From positions 122,452 through 186,451 of the forward strand of contig JAFEMH010004912.1 in NCBI GenBank assembly GCA_022495995.1: 64,000 nucleotides of DNA, read 5' to 3'. Every line of letters begins with the position of its first letter. Positions within the stretch are counted from its first letter, which is position 1. Both the position numbers and the translations under genes were made by a program. This document shows positions 9,232 to 20,516 of this stretch, one piece after another. Source of the DNA: Adenophora triphylla var. japonica. Taxonomy: Eukaryota > Streptophyta > Magnoliopsida > Asterales > Campanulaceae. The notes under the pieces were generated by a model. It saw only the letters and a program-made list of their open reading frames with translations, was not told where the DNA came from and made no database searches.

Positions 9232-12200
9232 ATGCTGAAGCAACTTGCCTGCCTAGAAGCATGCAAGCAAACGCACTTGATGGGTTCATTAACTGATAAT
9301 CTTGTCCCTGATATTGTTGTGGAAGAAGCTGAAGCAGCTGAATATGGTATATATGTGTGTGTGTGTGTATGTATACTCACAATTAAGATCATCGTTTAAT
9401 TTGTTGAATGTGAATGTCTTCCTATTTTTTTGTTTCTGTACTTAGTAAATGATCGTTTTATTACAGGGTCTGATTCTTATGTTGAAGAACAAGCTAAATA
9501 CATCCCGCCTGAGCTTGTTAGTCAAACCGACAGGGATGCTGTTAAGCTATACCACTGCTACTCCATTAAGATGGGGAGGGATTTTGAATATGATGTACCA
9601 TTACAGGATGTCGTGTTAGCTTTGAACTCTGAGATAGAGTTTGACGATGGCCACCTGGCTTTTGATTTAGAGGTAGACAGGGGTAACATTTCAATCTTCA
9701 TCACGTACGTTGGAGCTGTTAGTCTTACATCAGAGCAGGTGATACATCTTGTTGACATGCATATTTTTTTTTCAATGATGACTTGGCTTTATTTTTTCAA
9801 TCCTAATTTTTTTTTAGAAAAAAAATGACGTTCGTGATTTTTTCAGGTTCTGCTGTGCCAAAGGTTTCAGGTCACGATGTTTAGGTTACTGCTCGATCAT
9901 AATCTCGAAAAAATGAAGGGTGTTCTTGAAGCCTTTCACACGAGGAGAAATCATGCGGTATTTGATTATCTCTTGCTCCCATCAAATGGCTCACGTGAAA
10001 AGCCATCCATCATTGATTGGGAATCTGTTAGTTCTGTGTTATTTTCTCATGATAGTATATTGGGCGATCACATAAATTGCTCTTCGCGTGTGCACACGAA
10101 AAATGGGTTGATCAGTAGATGCAAACTTGAAAATTCTTTGGTTTATACTCCACACAACGGTCTTTTGTACTGCATTACCGGCTCCTTGCATAATTTGAAT
10201 GGCAACTCGCTTTTAAAACTAAGGGACGGTGAAGCTATGACATACAAGCAATATTATGAAAAGAAGTGAGTTAAATGAATTTATATTCTTTACTACTGTA
10301 AATATGTGTGTAATATTACTGATCTAGTATTTATTGCCATGGAAAACTTATATCCATCTGCTTCCAGGCATGGTGTTAAATTGCAATTTGAAACCGAGTC
10401 ATTTTTTAGAGGAAGGCGGGTTTTTGTGGTGCAAAATTACCTTCAAAGATGTAGACCACCAAAGGAAAAAGGTTAGACAAACTGCTCGCTTATGCTTGTC
10501 ACAATAATATGTCCATTTTGTTCACGAGTATTTCACAAACTAGAGAATAGATAAGAGAGATTTCTTTCACTTGTAGTATAATTGTTGCCTCTTGCCTGTC
10601 CCATCTGTTTACTGTTCTGGAAGGGATTACTTGTATGAATGTAGTACTTGGGCATTTCTCTAAGGTGGGTGCTTACACATTGTCACCTTTGAAGAATCCA
10701 TTCAATATGCCCTTAGGTTTTAGCAGTTTGATTTTTGTAAGTACCCTCAATGCAAATCTTGTTAAGGCCTCTCCTCTTTGTTGAAATGTGATATATATTG
10801 CTAACCATGGTCACCCTAAATATGTAAATACAATGATTGGAGTATTTTACTTTACAACCCATCTAATTTATTACTCCCTCCGTCCCAAAATGATAGTACC
10901 ATTTACCATTTTGTTGTCCTAAGTTGATAGTCTCATTTCTAAAATTGATAGGTTGTCTACTATGAAAGAAGAGGAGAGAGGGAGGAGGATGAGATGGAAC
11001 AAATGGAGTAATAATTAAACCTCATTAAGTGTAGTGATGTAAATGAAAATAAGTTGTTAATATGTCTCAGTTGTTTTTTACGTGATGCTCTGTGCTATGT
11101 TGTATGAGTAATATTTTTTTTTTATTTTCTCATCACTTGGGTGTTTGATTTTGCAGGATCAAGCAAATCTTCTGTAGAATTGCCTCCTGAACTTTGTTAC
11201 ATCATCATGTCTCCCATATCTGTTTGCACTTTCTATTCCTTCTCATTTGTTCCATCGATTATGCATCGAGTTGAGTCCTTCATTGTTGCACTCAATTTAA
11301 AAAAGATGCGTACGGATCACTGCAGGCAAAATGTTGATATTCCAACCATCAAGGTAACTCTCATTGACTTCTTGCTTTTTAAAATTATGTTCATCAATCT
11401 CGAGTCGGATACTGTTAGCATATGTTAAAATCATTTGACATTTAGTGCATTTGTGCCTCAATTACATGTAAATTGTTAAAATCGTCAACTATCTATTTTC
11501 TGTTAAATTGGTACAAGTATAATAGACCATGCAATGTAGAGTATTGTCTAATGATGTCCTAAATTACTTGGTGATGGTTCTGGTGATAAGATTGTTTGCT
11601 CTAATCTGTGGGATCCAACTCGTGCTATTATATACTGATAAACATGAACGTTGGCCTTGTATATTTCCTTTAAATGGGATTTTATTCGAGATATTTAGTT
11701 TCTGCCAGCCACAAAGGTTCTCTTTTTTTTTTTTTTTTTTTGTCTTCTTAGCCTTCGGTCACTAGTTAAGTGTGATTTTTTCTCTGCCAAAATAGAAATA
11801 TATCTTGTATATTTGAAAAATTATTTTCGTTGATATTGCAGTTGATGTGTACGAATATATTTGTCATGGTAGTAACTGATCTCCCCTTTTCAGGTTTTGG
11901 AAGCTATTACTACTAAGAAATGCCAAGAGAAATTTCATCTGGAGTCACTGGAGACTCTTGGGGACTCATTTCTGAAGTATGGTACCAGCCAAGAATTATT
12001 TAAAACAAACCAAAATATGCATGAGGGTATCCTTACAATCAGGCGGGAGAGAATAATAGCCAACGCCAATTTATGCAAATTAGGGTGTGGCAGCAAAATC
12101 CAGGTATATTCTTTTCTTCATGATCAATGTGGAGTTCGGAGTAAGTACTTTATATTGACTCTACCAATATGTGGGGATGGAGTAGTTTAACGTCGTATCT

Positions 12201-15038
12201 AATAGTGTGAAAGTTTTCATTAAGTTGGGTCAAGTCGGCAAATCTAACAATTTCGTCCGTGACGTTTGAACATTTGTTCTTGTAGTCCCTAAACTAATTT
12301 TAGTATCATCGTTTGTAAGTGTCAGCATTTTTGGATGGACGGTTGCTGGGATGTACGGTAGTAGAAAAGTGTGAATCAAAAATGAGGAAGGCAATAAAGA
12401 TAATTTGTTTAACACACCGTGTTATTTTTATTTTTTTTGCTAGTTTTTTTTTCCTTTTAAACTCTCCAAGCCGTGTTATACTTGTTGGCGTGTTTTTAAA
12501 AATGTCTTGATGAAGTATTCATTTTGATATCAACATCTAAGGGTTATCTAAACTTGGTTGTTAGATTTTGTAATATTTTAATTCTTACCATTTACTATCA
12601 CCTTACAGGGCTTCATCCGCAACGAACCTTTTGATCCCAAGATGTGGGTCATTCCTGGTGATTTTTCCGAATCATATGCATTAGATGAGGAATATATTTC
12701 AACTACAAAGAAAGTATACAATGGGGGAAAGAGGAAATTAAAAAGTAAGGTAATTGCTGACGTTGTTGAAGCACTAATTGGTGCTTATCTTAGCTATGGA
12801 GGTGAATTTGCAGCCTTGTCATTTATGGACTGGCTTGGAATAAAGGTTGATTTTGTCAATACACCATACGAAAGACACTTCCCGGTGCACCCTGAGAAGC
12901 TTGTTAATATAAGTCGTCTAGAATTCATACTTAATTATTCTTTCAATGACAAGTCTTTGCTTGTCGAAGCTCTAACTCATGGTTCGTACATGCTACCCGA
13001 GATTGCAAGATGCTACCAGGTAAACAATTTCATTATCTTTTGAGATTCTCAAGTGCCATTATTTCTTGATTAGACTCTGTGTGTGTGTGTGTTTTGATAA
13101 TCCCTCCGTCCCATAAAGATGCTAATATTTCCCTTTTTGTTTGTCCCAAAAAAGTTCTTCTCATTTCCATAATTGAATGACTAAAACCATTGAACTTCCC
13201 GCGTTATCCTTATGATAAAAATGTGCACTCTTGAATTACTAAAATTGTGAGTAAGATTTACTTTCATCAAGGGTAACCTCATAAAAGCACACACATCACT
13301 AAAAACTTTGAATAGTCAAATGGGAACATCATTTTGGGACGGAGAGAGCATTATAAATAGTAAATGTTTGATATTGTGAAACTATCTAAACTTGGAAAAC
13401 TTTTTTTTTTATGTAGCGTCTAGAATATCTTGGGGATGCCGTGCTGGATTATCTGATAACAGTGTATCTATATGAAACATATCCCGGATTATCTCCGGGG
13501 GAGTTGACCGATCTAAGGTCCGCTTCAGTCAACAATGACTGCTATGCTCAGTCTGCAATTAAGGCTGGGCTTCATAAACATCTTCTACATGCATCTCAAG
13601 ATCTTCATCGCCATATTGTTGAATCTGTACATAAGTTTGAGCAATTTTCCATGGCATCTACTTTTGGATGGGACTCCGAGGCAGCTTTCCCAAAGGTCAG
13701 TCCTTTGTATAATTTAATCAAGAATGTGCTTAATAATTCTTTCTAATACACATACATATATAACCACACAGTAAACCTTCTCTGATTTCTTGTTGTTAAT
13801 AGTCATATAGCTGTGAACCCCGAAGAAGAAATCCTTCGTTGGCACCCCTTATTCCTATTCATAAAATGTTGTGAACCTTATTGACTTAATTTTCTTTCAT
13901 ACAAAGACTGACCTTCCTTTCTTTCTTTTTTGGTCTTTTTTACACACACATATATAGGTTTAATCTCGTTTTCAACCATTGTACTTTAACTTAACCTGAC
14001 TTCCACTTTAAACATTATACTTTATTTTTTGCACAAAAACACATTGTGCTTTGAGAAACCTCTCATCCCGATCCCTAATTCAGGTCTAATCCGTGGTTTT
14101 CTGGTTGGGATGATAGGTTTCCCAAAGTACAATGATTTTTGTGCAAAAAATAAAGGCAATGGTTAAAGTTGAAGTTGGATAAAGTATGATGGTTGAAAAA
14201 TGAAATTAAACCCGTTGATATACACATAATGTCGCACAATTTACAAACTTACTAGATTTCCCATTTTTTAATTTGCGTAAGTCAAATGTTGCACTTCTGT
14301 TGGGCCATAGGTAGTGTTACATTACGCTATAAACTTTATGCAGTTTGCCTGTTACCTTTGTGAAGCGCATGTGCACAGTTTTCTTAGCTCTTAGGGGCTG
14401 AATTGAGCATTTCTCCCTATCCTATGATTCATGTGAAAATTTGCAGTAGGGCTGGCAAAGTTACACTAAAATGATTATTTTTGTCAATTTCGACCCCCTT
14501 CACTTGTGGTAAAATTTGTACTATTTTGACTCCCTTTGTGCCAAATTTCTATATGAAAAGTATAATAATGATTCACTAAGCATTCTTAGCCCTTGTAAAA
14601 AAATCCTGCTTCTCCATTGCTCTTGGGATATATACCAAGCTTAGTTTTAATGTACTTTTGTTTGAAATTGATCAGGTACTGGGAGATGTAATTGAATCAC
14701 TCGCTGGTGCAATATTTGTTGACTCGGGATACAACAAGGAGGTTGTTTTCGAAAGCATAAGGCCTTTACTTGAGCCTTTAGTTACGCCTGAGACATTGAC
14801 GGTTCATCCAATAAAAGAACTGAATGAAATGTGTCAGAAAGAACATTACATAATGAAAAAACCAGTAGTTACGCATGAGAATGGGGTGTCATCGATTACG
14901 GTAGAAGTTGAAGCAAATGGGGTAATCTTTAAGGATACCAGCAGCGCTAATGATAAAAAGCTGGCCCAAAAGCTTGCCTCCAAGGCCGTTTTGAAAATGT
15001 TGAAAGAAAACATGGAGGAACGTAAGTTTTGTTATTAA
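9232..15038 (+). CDS. DCL2-like: Helicase-less Dicer-like protein (DCL2-type), 789 aa, nine exons
   Basis: Exons 9232-9346, 9467-9738, 9847-10265, 10368-10471, 11157-11353, 11894-12103, 12609-13019, 13417-13695 and 14676-15038. All introns are GT-AG, and the 2370 coding bases keep one open frame. Order: end of DUF283 (CLEACKQTHLMGSLTDNLVP, from residue 7), PAZ (about 215-310), RNase IIIa (about 370-500; LETLGD with E389 and D393, ADVVEA with D490 and E493), RNase IIIb (about 545-690; LEYLGD with E579 and D583, LGDVIES with D673 and E676), dsRNA-binding domain (about 715-780). All eight metal-binding acidic residues are present. Plant DCL2 is usually about 1,400 residues and starts with a DExD/H helicase, wholly absent here. 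The 5' leader is fused straight to the DUF283 exon, and the joint forms the ATG. It would cut double-stranded RNA into siRNA; whether it is expressed is unknown. Assignment to DCL2 rests on the paralogue at 58240 and on motif similarity. Confidence 0.88.
10874..11008. mobile_element. Stowaway-like MITE in intron 4 of Dicer-like copy 1
   Basis: Left end CTCCCTCCGTCCC, right end ...ATGGAG, flanked by TA on both sides. 135 bases, no coding capacity. Confidence 0.65.
13101..13349. mobile_element. Stowaway-like MITE in intron 7 of Dicer-like copy 1
   Basis: TCCCTCCGTCCCAT at the left and GGGACGGAGAGAGC at the right form inverted ends; about 250 bases. Exact ends uncertain by a few bases. Confidence 0.65.
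13957..14212. mobile_element. MITE or foldback in intron 8 of Dicer-like copy 1
   Basis: GGTTTAATCTCGTTTTCAAC at the left and the inverse complement of GGTTTAATTTCATTTTTCAA at the right. The arms continue inward (CATTGTACTTTAACTT; TTTTTGCACAAAAA), so nearly all of it is an imperfect palindrome. No clear target duplication, so superfamily not assigned. Confidence 0.55.
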
Positions 15039-15216
15039 TGCAAGTATGTTTTGTAATGTTGGAATCTTGTAACAAAATGTTATGTTATTAATGCAAGTAT
15101 TGTGAGTTTTGTGAAACTGTGTCTTCATGTTATTATATTAAAAAGATGTTAACATAGAATGTGTATTGTGTACAACAATGAAATAACTAGATAAAAATAA
15201 GGAGCAAAGTTAGATA

Positions 15217-15451
15217 CTCCCTTCGTTCCAAAATGTTTGTCCCATTTGACTTTTTTGTTGAACTTTGATCACAAATATATGACAATTTAATTATGTTCAT
15301 AAAATTCTAAAAATTTCTATTGATTCACCATTAATAATATTATCAACAACAACTTTTAGAATTTCATGAACATGATTAATTTTTTATAAATTTGTGGTCA
15401 AAGTTCAACAAAAAAAATCAAATGGAACAAACATTTTTGGGAAGGAGAGAA
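15217..15451. mobile_element. Stowaway-like MITE downstream of Dicer-like copy 1
   Basis: CTCCCTTCGTTCCAAAATGT and AAACATTTTTGGGAAGGAGAG as inverted ends, with internal arms ATTTGACTTTTTTGTTGAAC repeated in inverse order. It lies about 180 bases after the stop codon, so transcripts of copy 1 may end before or within it. Confidence 0.65.
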
Positions 15452-15641
15452 TATTTCTTTCTGTAAGAGCTCTCTCTGTACCAAAAAGGAAAGGGGTCGT
15501 TTGCTTAAAAGATAATATTTTATTATTTAAGCATATTTAAAAAGATACAATCAGTCAAAATATTATCTTTTATGGTATGGGGTGGAGTGGAGCTCTTTAC
15601 AAAATTTTAGTCAATTTATTTTATTTAGTTAGTCCAGTAGT

Positions 15642-17244
15642 AGGTCAAAAACTTGTAAAAAACGCGTTTTTTTGAAGCTTAACAAAAAACGTGTTTTTAG
15701 ATTACGTCGTCGACTCTTCCACTTTCTTCATACCGTCTCTTCCGCCCCGTCACTGTCAACAATCGTCATTGAAGAAATCGCAATTGTGAATTCATATCAT
15801 AAATTCGATCTCAATTAGTGTTATCTCAAGGTTCGAATTTGCTTATTGAGAGTTAATTAGGGTTTTTGTTTGTTGATTTTTACGAATTTATGAACGTTGG
15901 GAAGGATTTGCTGTTGGCTTTGATTGGATGGATTCATTGTGAATTTGTCAAGAATGGTAATCGATTAATTGATTGATTTTGTTGGAGAGGGAGAGAATGA
16001 ATAAGGGGTGTATTGCTGCTTGCTGTTGTGAATTTATGAATGTTGGGAAGGATTTGCTGTTTGCTGTTGGTGGGGATTTGATGTGCCAGTGTTAGGGATT
16101 TGATGTGCCAGTGCTAGGGATTTGATGTGCCAGTGTATGTGTTTTTGAGTGCCAGTGCATGTGTTTTGAGTGTCAGTGCATGTGGGAATTTGAGTGCCAG
16201 TGTATGTGTTTTTGAGTGCCAGTGTATGTGTTTTCAAATGCCAGTCCATGTGTTTTTGAATGCCAGTGCTTGTGTTTTTGAGAGCCAACAAAAATTATTA
16301 CCAGTGTTTTTGAGTGCCAGTGTATGTGTTTTTGAGTGCCAGTGCATGTGTTTTTGAATGCCAGTGCATGTGTTTTTGAATGCCAGTGCTTGTGTTTTTG
16401 AGAGCCAGCAAAAATGTTAGTGTAACAAAGTGCCCGTTGTAGTATCAATAAGTGCCAGTGTAAAAAAGTGCTAGTGCATGTATATTAAGTGACTTTATAA
16501 ACTAACACTGGCACTTGGTTACACTAACACTGGCACTTTGTTACACTAACACTGGCACTTTGTTAAACTAACACTGGCACTTGTTTTACATTAACACCAG
16601 CACTTTGATACACTTACACTGACACTTTATTACACTAACACTGGCACTTTTTTACACTGGCACTGGCACTTTGTTACACATGCACTGGCACTAAGTTTCT
16701 GGACAAAGAGAGCTTTTAACTGGCACTTTTTTAGACGTGCACTGGTACATTTTTACCATAACCCTGGCAATTATTTATACAACTACTGGCAATTATTTAG
16801 AACAAATTCACATAATTCCCAATTGAATTGACCCAAACTTCAGCAAATTAAACCCTTTATCCACACCATTGAAGGACATTCTGTTTATCCAACGAAAAAA
16901 CGAAGAGCTACGGAATCAAATCACACAGTTATCTCCAATTAATTATGTACCAATCAATAAAGTACCAATCAATTATGTAACGAAGCATAGTTGACAATGG
17001 ACATTAATGGCGAAACTAGGGCACGAATTGTAGGTTACAAAATACTCAAACTGAGTGAACGCCGAAAAACGATCGGAGCTTGGGATGGCCAGAGAAGATG
17101 ATCGGAGCTTGGGATGGCACGAATTTGTAATATTAACACTGACATTTATCATGGTTGCCAGTAATTACAAAAATGCCACCGTTTATTTTGAAAACACGTT
17201 TTTCCTTATCTTAAGAAAAAACTAGTTTTTTATAAGATCAACTC
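15642..17244. mobile_element. Mutator-like element with TGCCAGTG minisatellite (copy A)
   Basis: Flanked by the 10-bp duplication GTCCAGTAGT (15632-15641, 17245-17254). The right end ...TATAAGATCAACTC is the inverse of GAGTTGATCTTATA, shared with the copies at 40819 and 44384. The left half holds about a dozen TGCCAGTG units joined by ATGTGTTTTTGA (16085-16400). The right half holds CACTGGCA units (16500-16760) in the opposite sense, so the element can fold on itself. No transposase. Nine- to eleven-bp duplications point to the Mutator superfamily. Confidence 0.8.
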
Positions 17245-17254
17245 GTCCAGTAGT

Positions 17255-18189
17255 GTATAAATTAGCAGATTAAAAGTCGTATCTTCTTCAAATCTCTTTA
17301 AAATAATTATTTTAAATCTATAAATATATTAAAGCAAAGTCGTTCCTAAATTTGGCAAGTTGGAGCCCAAAAATATCACTATCAAGGGACTAAAAATGGA
17401 AATTTATTCAACACATGGTTTTAGCAAATGGTTTTGAAACATGGGTGGAGAGAAAGTGAAAACATGATCTATACTACTCACACTCTTTGAAAACTTTTAG
17501 AAATGTGCAATTTTTTCTTTTTCTTTTCCATTAATTAATCAACACTAGGTGTCTAGACTAGGTTGCAATATTTGAAAGTTTTCTAATTATTTCTTTAAAA
17601 AATAATTGTTTAATGAGCTTTAAAATTTATTGTTTTTAATTCAGAAAAATTGAAAAATAATACCTCATTTTTAGTCTAATAAACTCATTAAACAGTTATA
17701 ATCTAAATATATATTATTAAATTTTAGACTAAATTTATTGTTTTCTAATTATTAATTAATAACATTTTTTGTATTAACGATAATTTTTAAATTTAGATGT
17801 GGATATTTAATTTGTTTTTTCCACTTTTAGTCTAAAATTTAAGAATATATATTTAGATTATAACTACTTTTCTTATGTTTTCGAGATAGATGATCATTGA
17901 ATTTTTTTTCAAAATATAGCTTTTTAAAAATTTATATACCAAAATAACATTTACAAAAACTTATATACCAAACTAGCACTTTCCACTTAAATTCCGGAAT
18001 TGGTAATTCCGGAATAAGATAATCCGGAATTACCAATTCTGGAATTCAAATTTTTTTTTTTTCAAAACCGGTTAAATTGAGCGATCGCGCTATCAGTTGG
18101 GGCGACCGCACCAAATGGTATCCGGAATTATCAATTCCGGAATCCCTTTTATTTCTTTTTTTATTTAACTCTTCTCTTCTCTTCCTTCT
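17255..18189. other. AT-rich spacer without a recognisable gene
   Basis: A small inverted pair lies at about 17700-17735 and 17824-17866 (arms around TCTAAATATATATTAT). Three TTCCGGAATT palindromes lie between 17990 and 18145. I see no coding region. Confidence 0.4.
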
Positions 18190-18325
<136 letters not shown>

Positions 18326-18578
18326 CTCCCTCCGTCCCATTACAAACCACAAATATTCGTTTTTGGACGTCCCATTACAAACCACAAATTCACTATTCCC
18401 TCCACTCATTCTCTCTCCTATCATTATTTCAATACTCACAACACCATTATAATTTACTATTTCCTCCACTCATTCTCTCTCCTATTTTACTTTTACACTC
18501 ACAACATTTATATCATTATTTTTTTCCTTAATCTACGCGTGAACAGTAAATTTCCTCTTTGTAATGGGACGGAGGGAG
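18326..18578. mobile_element. Stowaway MITE
   Basis: Long terminal inverted repeats starting CTCCCTCCGTCCCATTACAA on each side, flanked by TA (18324-18325 and 18579-18580). 253 bases. Confidence 0.85.
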
Positions 18579-18583
18579 TATAT

Positions 18584-18589
<6 letters not shown>

Positions 18590-18681
<92 letters not shown>

Positions 18682-18695
18682 TATATATATATAAA
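18590..18695. repeat. (TA)n microsatellite
   Basis: About 90 bases of TA repeat with one CA interruption. Confidence 0.95.
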
Positions 18696-19745
18696 TAATA
18701 AATTAGAAAGAGGAAGTCCCCTTAAAAGTCCTCTCACTAAGAGAGGTTCCAAAGAAACTTGAAAAACAATGAATATGAATTATCTATTTATAATAGAAGA
18801 GAGATTAGAAAAATGTAGGATACATCTATGTGGGAAACACAAAAAACATTTGAATTTAAAGATGGTGGGAAAAACAAAATTTCATTTGCCTCCAAAAATT
18901 TCATTTGCACTCCTCATGAATTTTTTGGAGGCAAATGAAATTTTTCCTTAAATCAATTACTTCTCTTGGGCCTTTTACTTGTTCCATTTTTATGTGAAAG
19001 CCTCATGAAATTTTTGATTAAAAAATATTGTATTTAATTTTTCAATTTTTTTTTGGAAAAATTCAATTAACCTTACCACTAAATTTAAATTAAAATAGAA
19101 TTAACTTTCTTTCTATTTCTTTCTGAGACGGAAGGAATAATTCACTAGCTCTTGCATATTTATTATAATGATTACTTGTAGCATAATAGATATTTGAAAA
19201 AAAGTACTAATTTGGATCGTGTTAATTTTTTTCATTGTTTATTTATTTTATTTTTTAATTATTAGCTGATAGAGTATGAGAAATATGTAGAAATAATTTT
19301 ATGCGCCCCCTCACCCTAAATCATTATTTATAAAAGTGTAAAAATTGAAAAATTAAATACAATATTTTTTAAGTTTTCATTATTAAGATAATTAAATCAC
19401 GTATATTACTAGTCAAAAATTTCATGAGGCTTTCGCATAAAAATGAAACAAGTAAAAGACCTAAGAGAAGTAATTGCTTTAAGGAAAAATTTCATTTGCC
19501 TCCAAAAAAATCATGAGGGGTGCAAATGAAATTTTTGGAGGCAAATGAAATTTTGTTTTTCCCACCATCTCTAAATTCAAATATTTTTTGTGTTTCCCAC
19601 ATAGATGTATCCTACATTTTTATAAATCTCTCTTCTACTATAAATAGATGATTCATCTTCATTGTTTTTCAAGTTTCTTTGGGACCTCTCTTAGTGAGAG
19701 GACTTTTAAGGGGACTTCCTCTTTCTAATTTATTATTTTATATAT
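18690..19745. repeat. Foldback element, arms about 370 bases
   Basis: 18690-19060 and 19370-19745 are inverted copies: AAGTCCCCTTAAAAGTCCTC and CTTTTAAGGGGACTT mirror each other, as do the CACATAGATGTATCCTACAT segments. Loop about 300 bases. No target duplication can be read because both ends lie in TA repeats. No coding capacity. Confidence 0.8.
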
Positions 19746-19789
19746 ATAAAAATAATATATATTTATATATAATATATATATATATATAT

Positions 19790-20452
19790 TGAACATACCA
19801 AATATGTCGAGTTGGGCCAAACGAGTAAAGCCCAATCACGGACAGCCTGGACTTCCACATTCTCAATAAGGCTGGCCCAATCAAAACAGGGCCCAAAGCC
19901 CATCTCAAGGATCCGTCGACTAAGCCCATGGTCCGGCTCACCAGGCCCCGACTTAACTTAGTCCGACCTCAGAATCCATATTATAACTCGGGTACGAACC
20001 ATGCTCTACCCGACAGTCAGGTCGACCATTCCTCGAATGGCGACCTCGACCTAAATTAACAAGTGACGACTTGATACTTGAAGGCGTATTTGGTTGAACA
20101 ATTCTCATAACCACATCCCTACAAATCAGGGGCCGTTATAGACACGTTCCCACAATCAAGTAACTGCCGCTATAATCTCGGAGCACATGTCGCCTCCCCA
20201 AAATTACACCACTCTTACATTACATAAATACTTCATCACTACCAAACGGTGAAAGGTAACTGCCATTTTGTATTCTGAGTTCATTATTCAATACATTTTG
20301 AGCTTTATACAACTGTTATCTTACTCTCACGCCCGAGCGTCTTCGCCGGAGACACATCCGGCTAGTCGTGGGTTCTGTTTTCAGGTCAAGAAGCCAGGTG
20401 ATCAGTCCTGCCACGTGGAGGAAGATTGATAAGCACATTTCCTGCAGCATCA
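19790..20452 (+). repeat. 5' LTR of Ty3/gypsy element
   Basis: Direct repeat of 31230-31887. Small indels separate the two (for example TTACATTACATAAATAC here against TTGTCTATAAATAC in the 3' LTR). A probable primer-binding site, TGGTTCCATTGCCGGGAA, follows at about 20456. Confidence 0.92.
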
Positions 20453-20516
20453 GTTTGGTTCCATTGCCGGGAAAGTGCTTTAAACTTGACCTCGAAAACT
20501 CCATCAACCTGCAACA

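Noticed and set aside
13081..13095. GT run as an alternative splice or regulatory signal in intron 7
   Set aside because: Short microsatellite; the canonical splice sites already give a continuous frame.
16034..16448. Cysteine-rich and histidine-rich open frames
   Set aside because: They translate the TGCCAGTG minisatellite in both directions; not genes.
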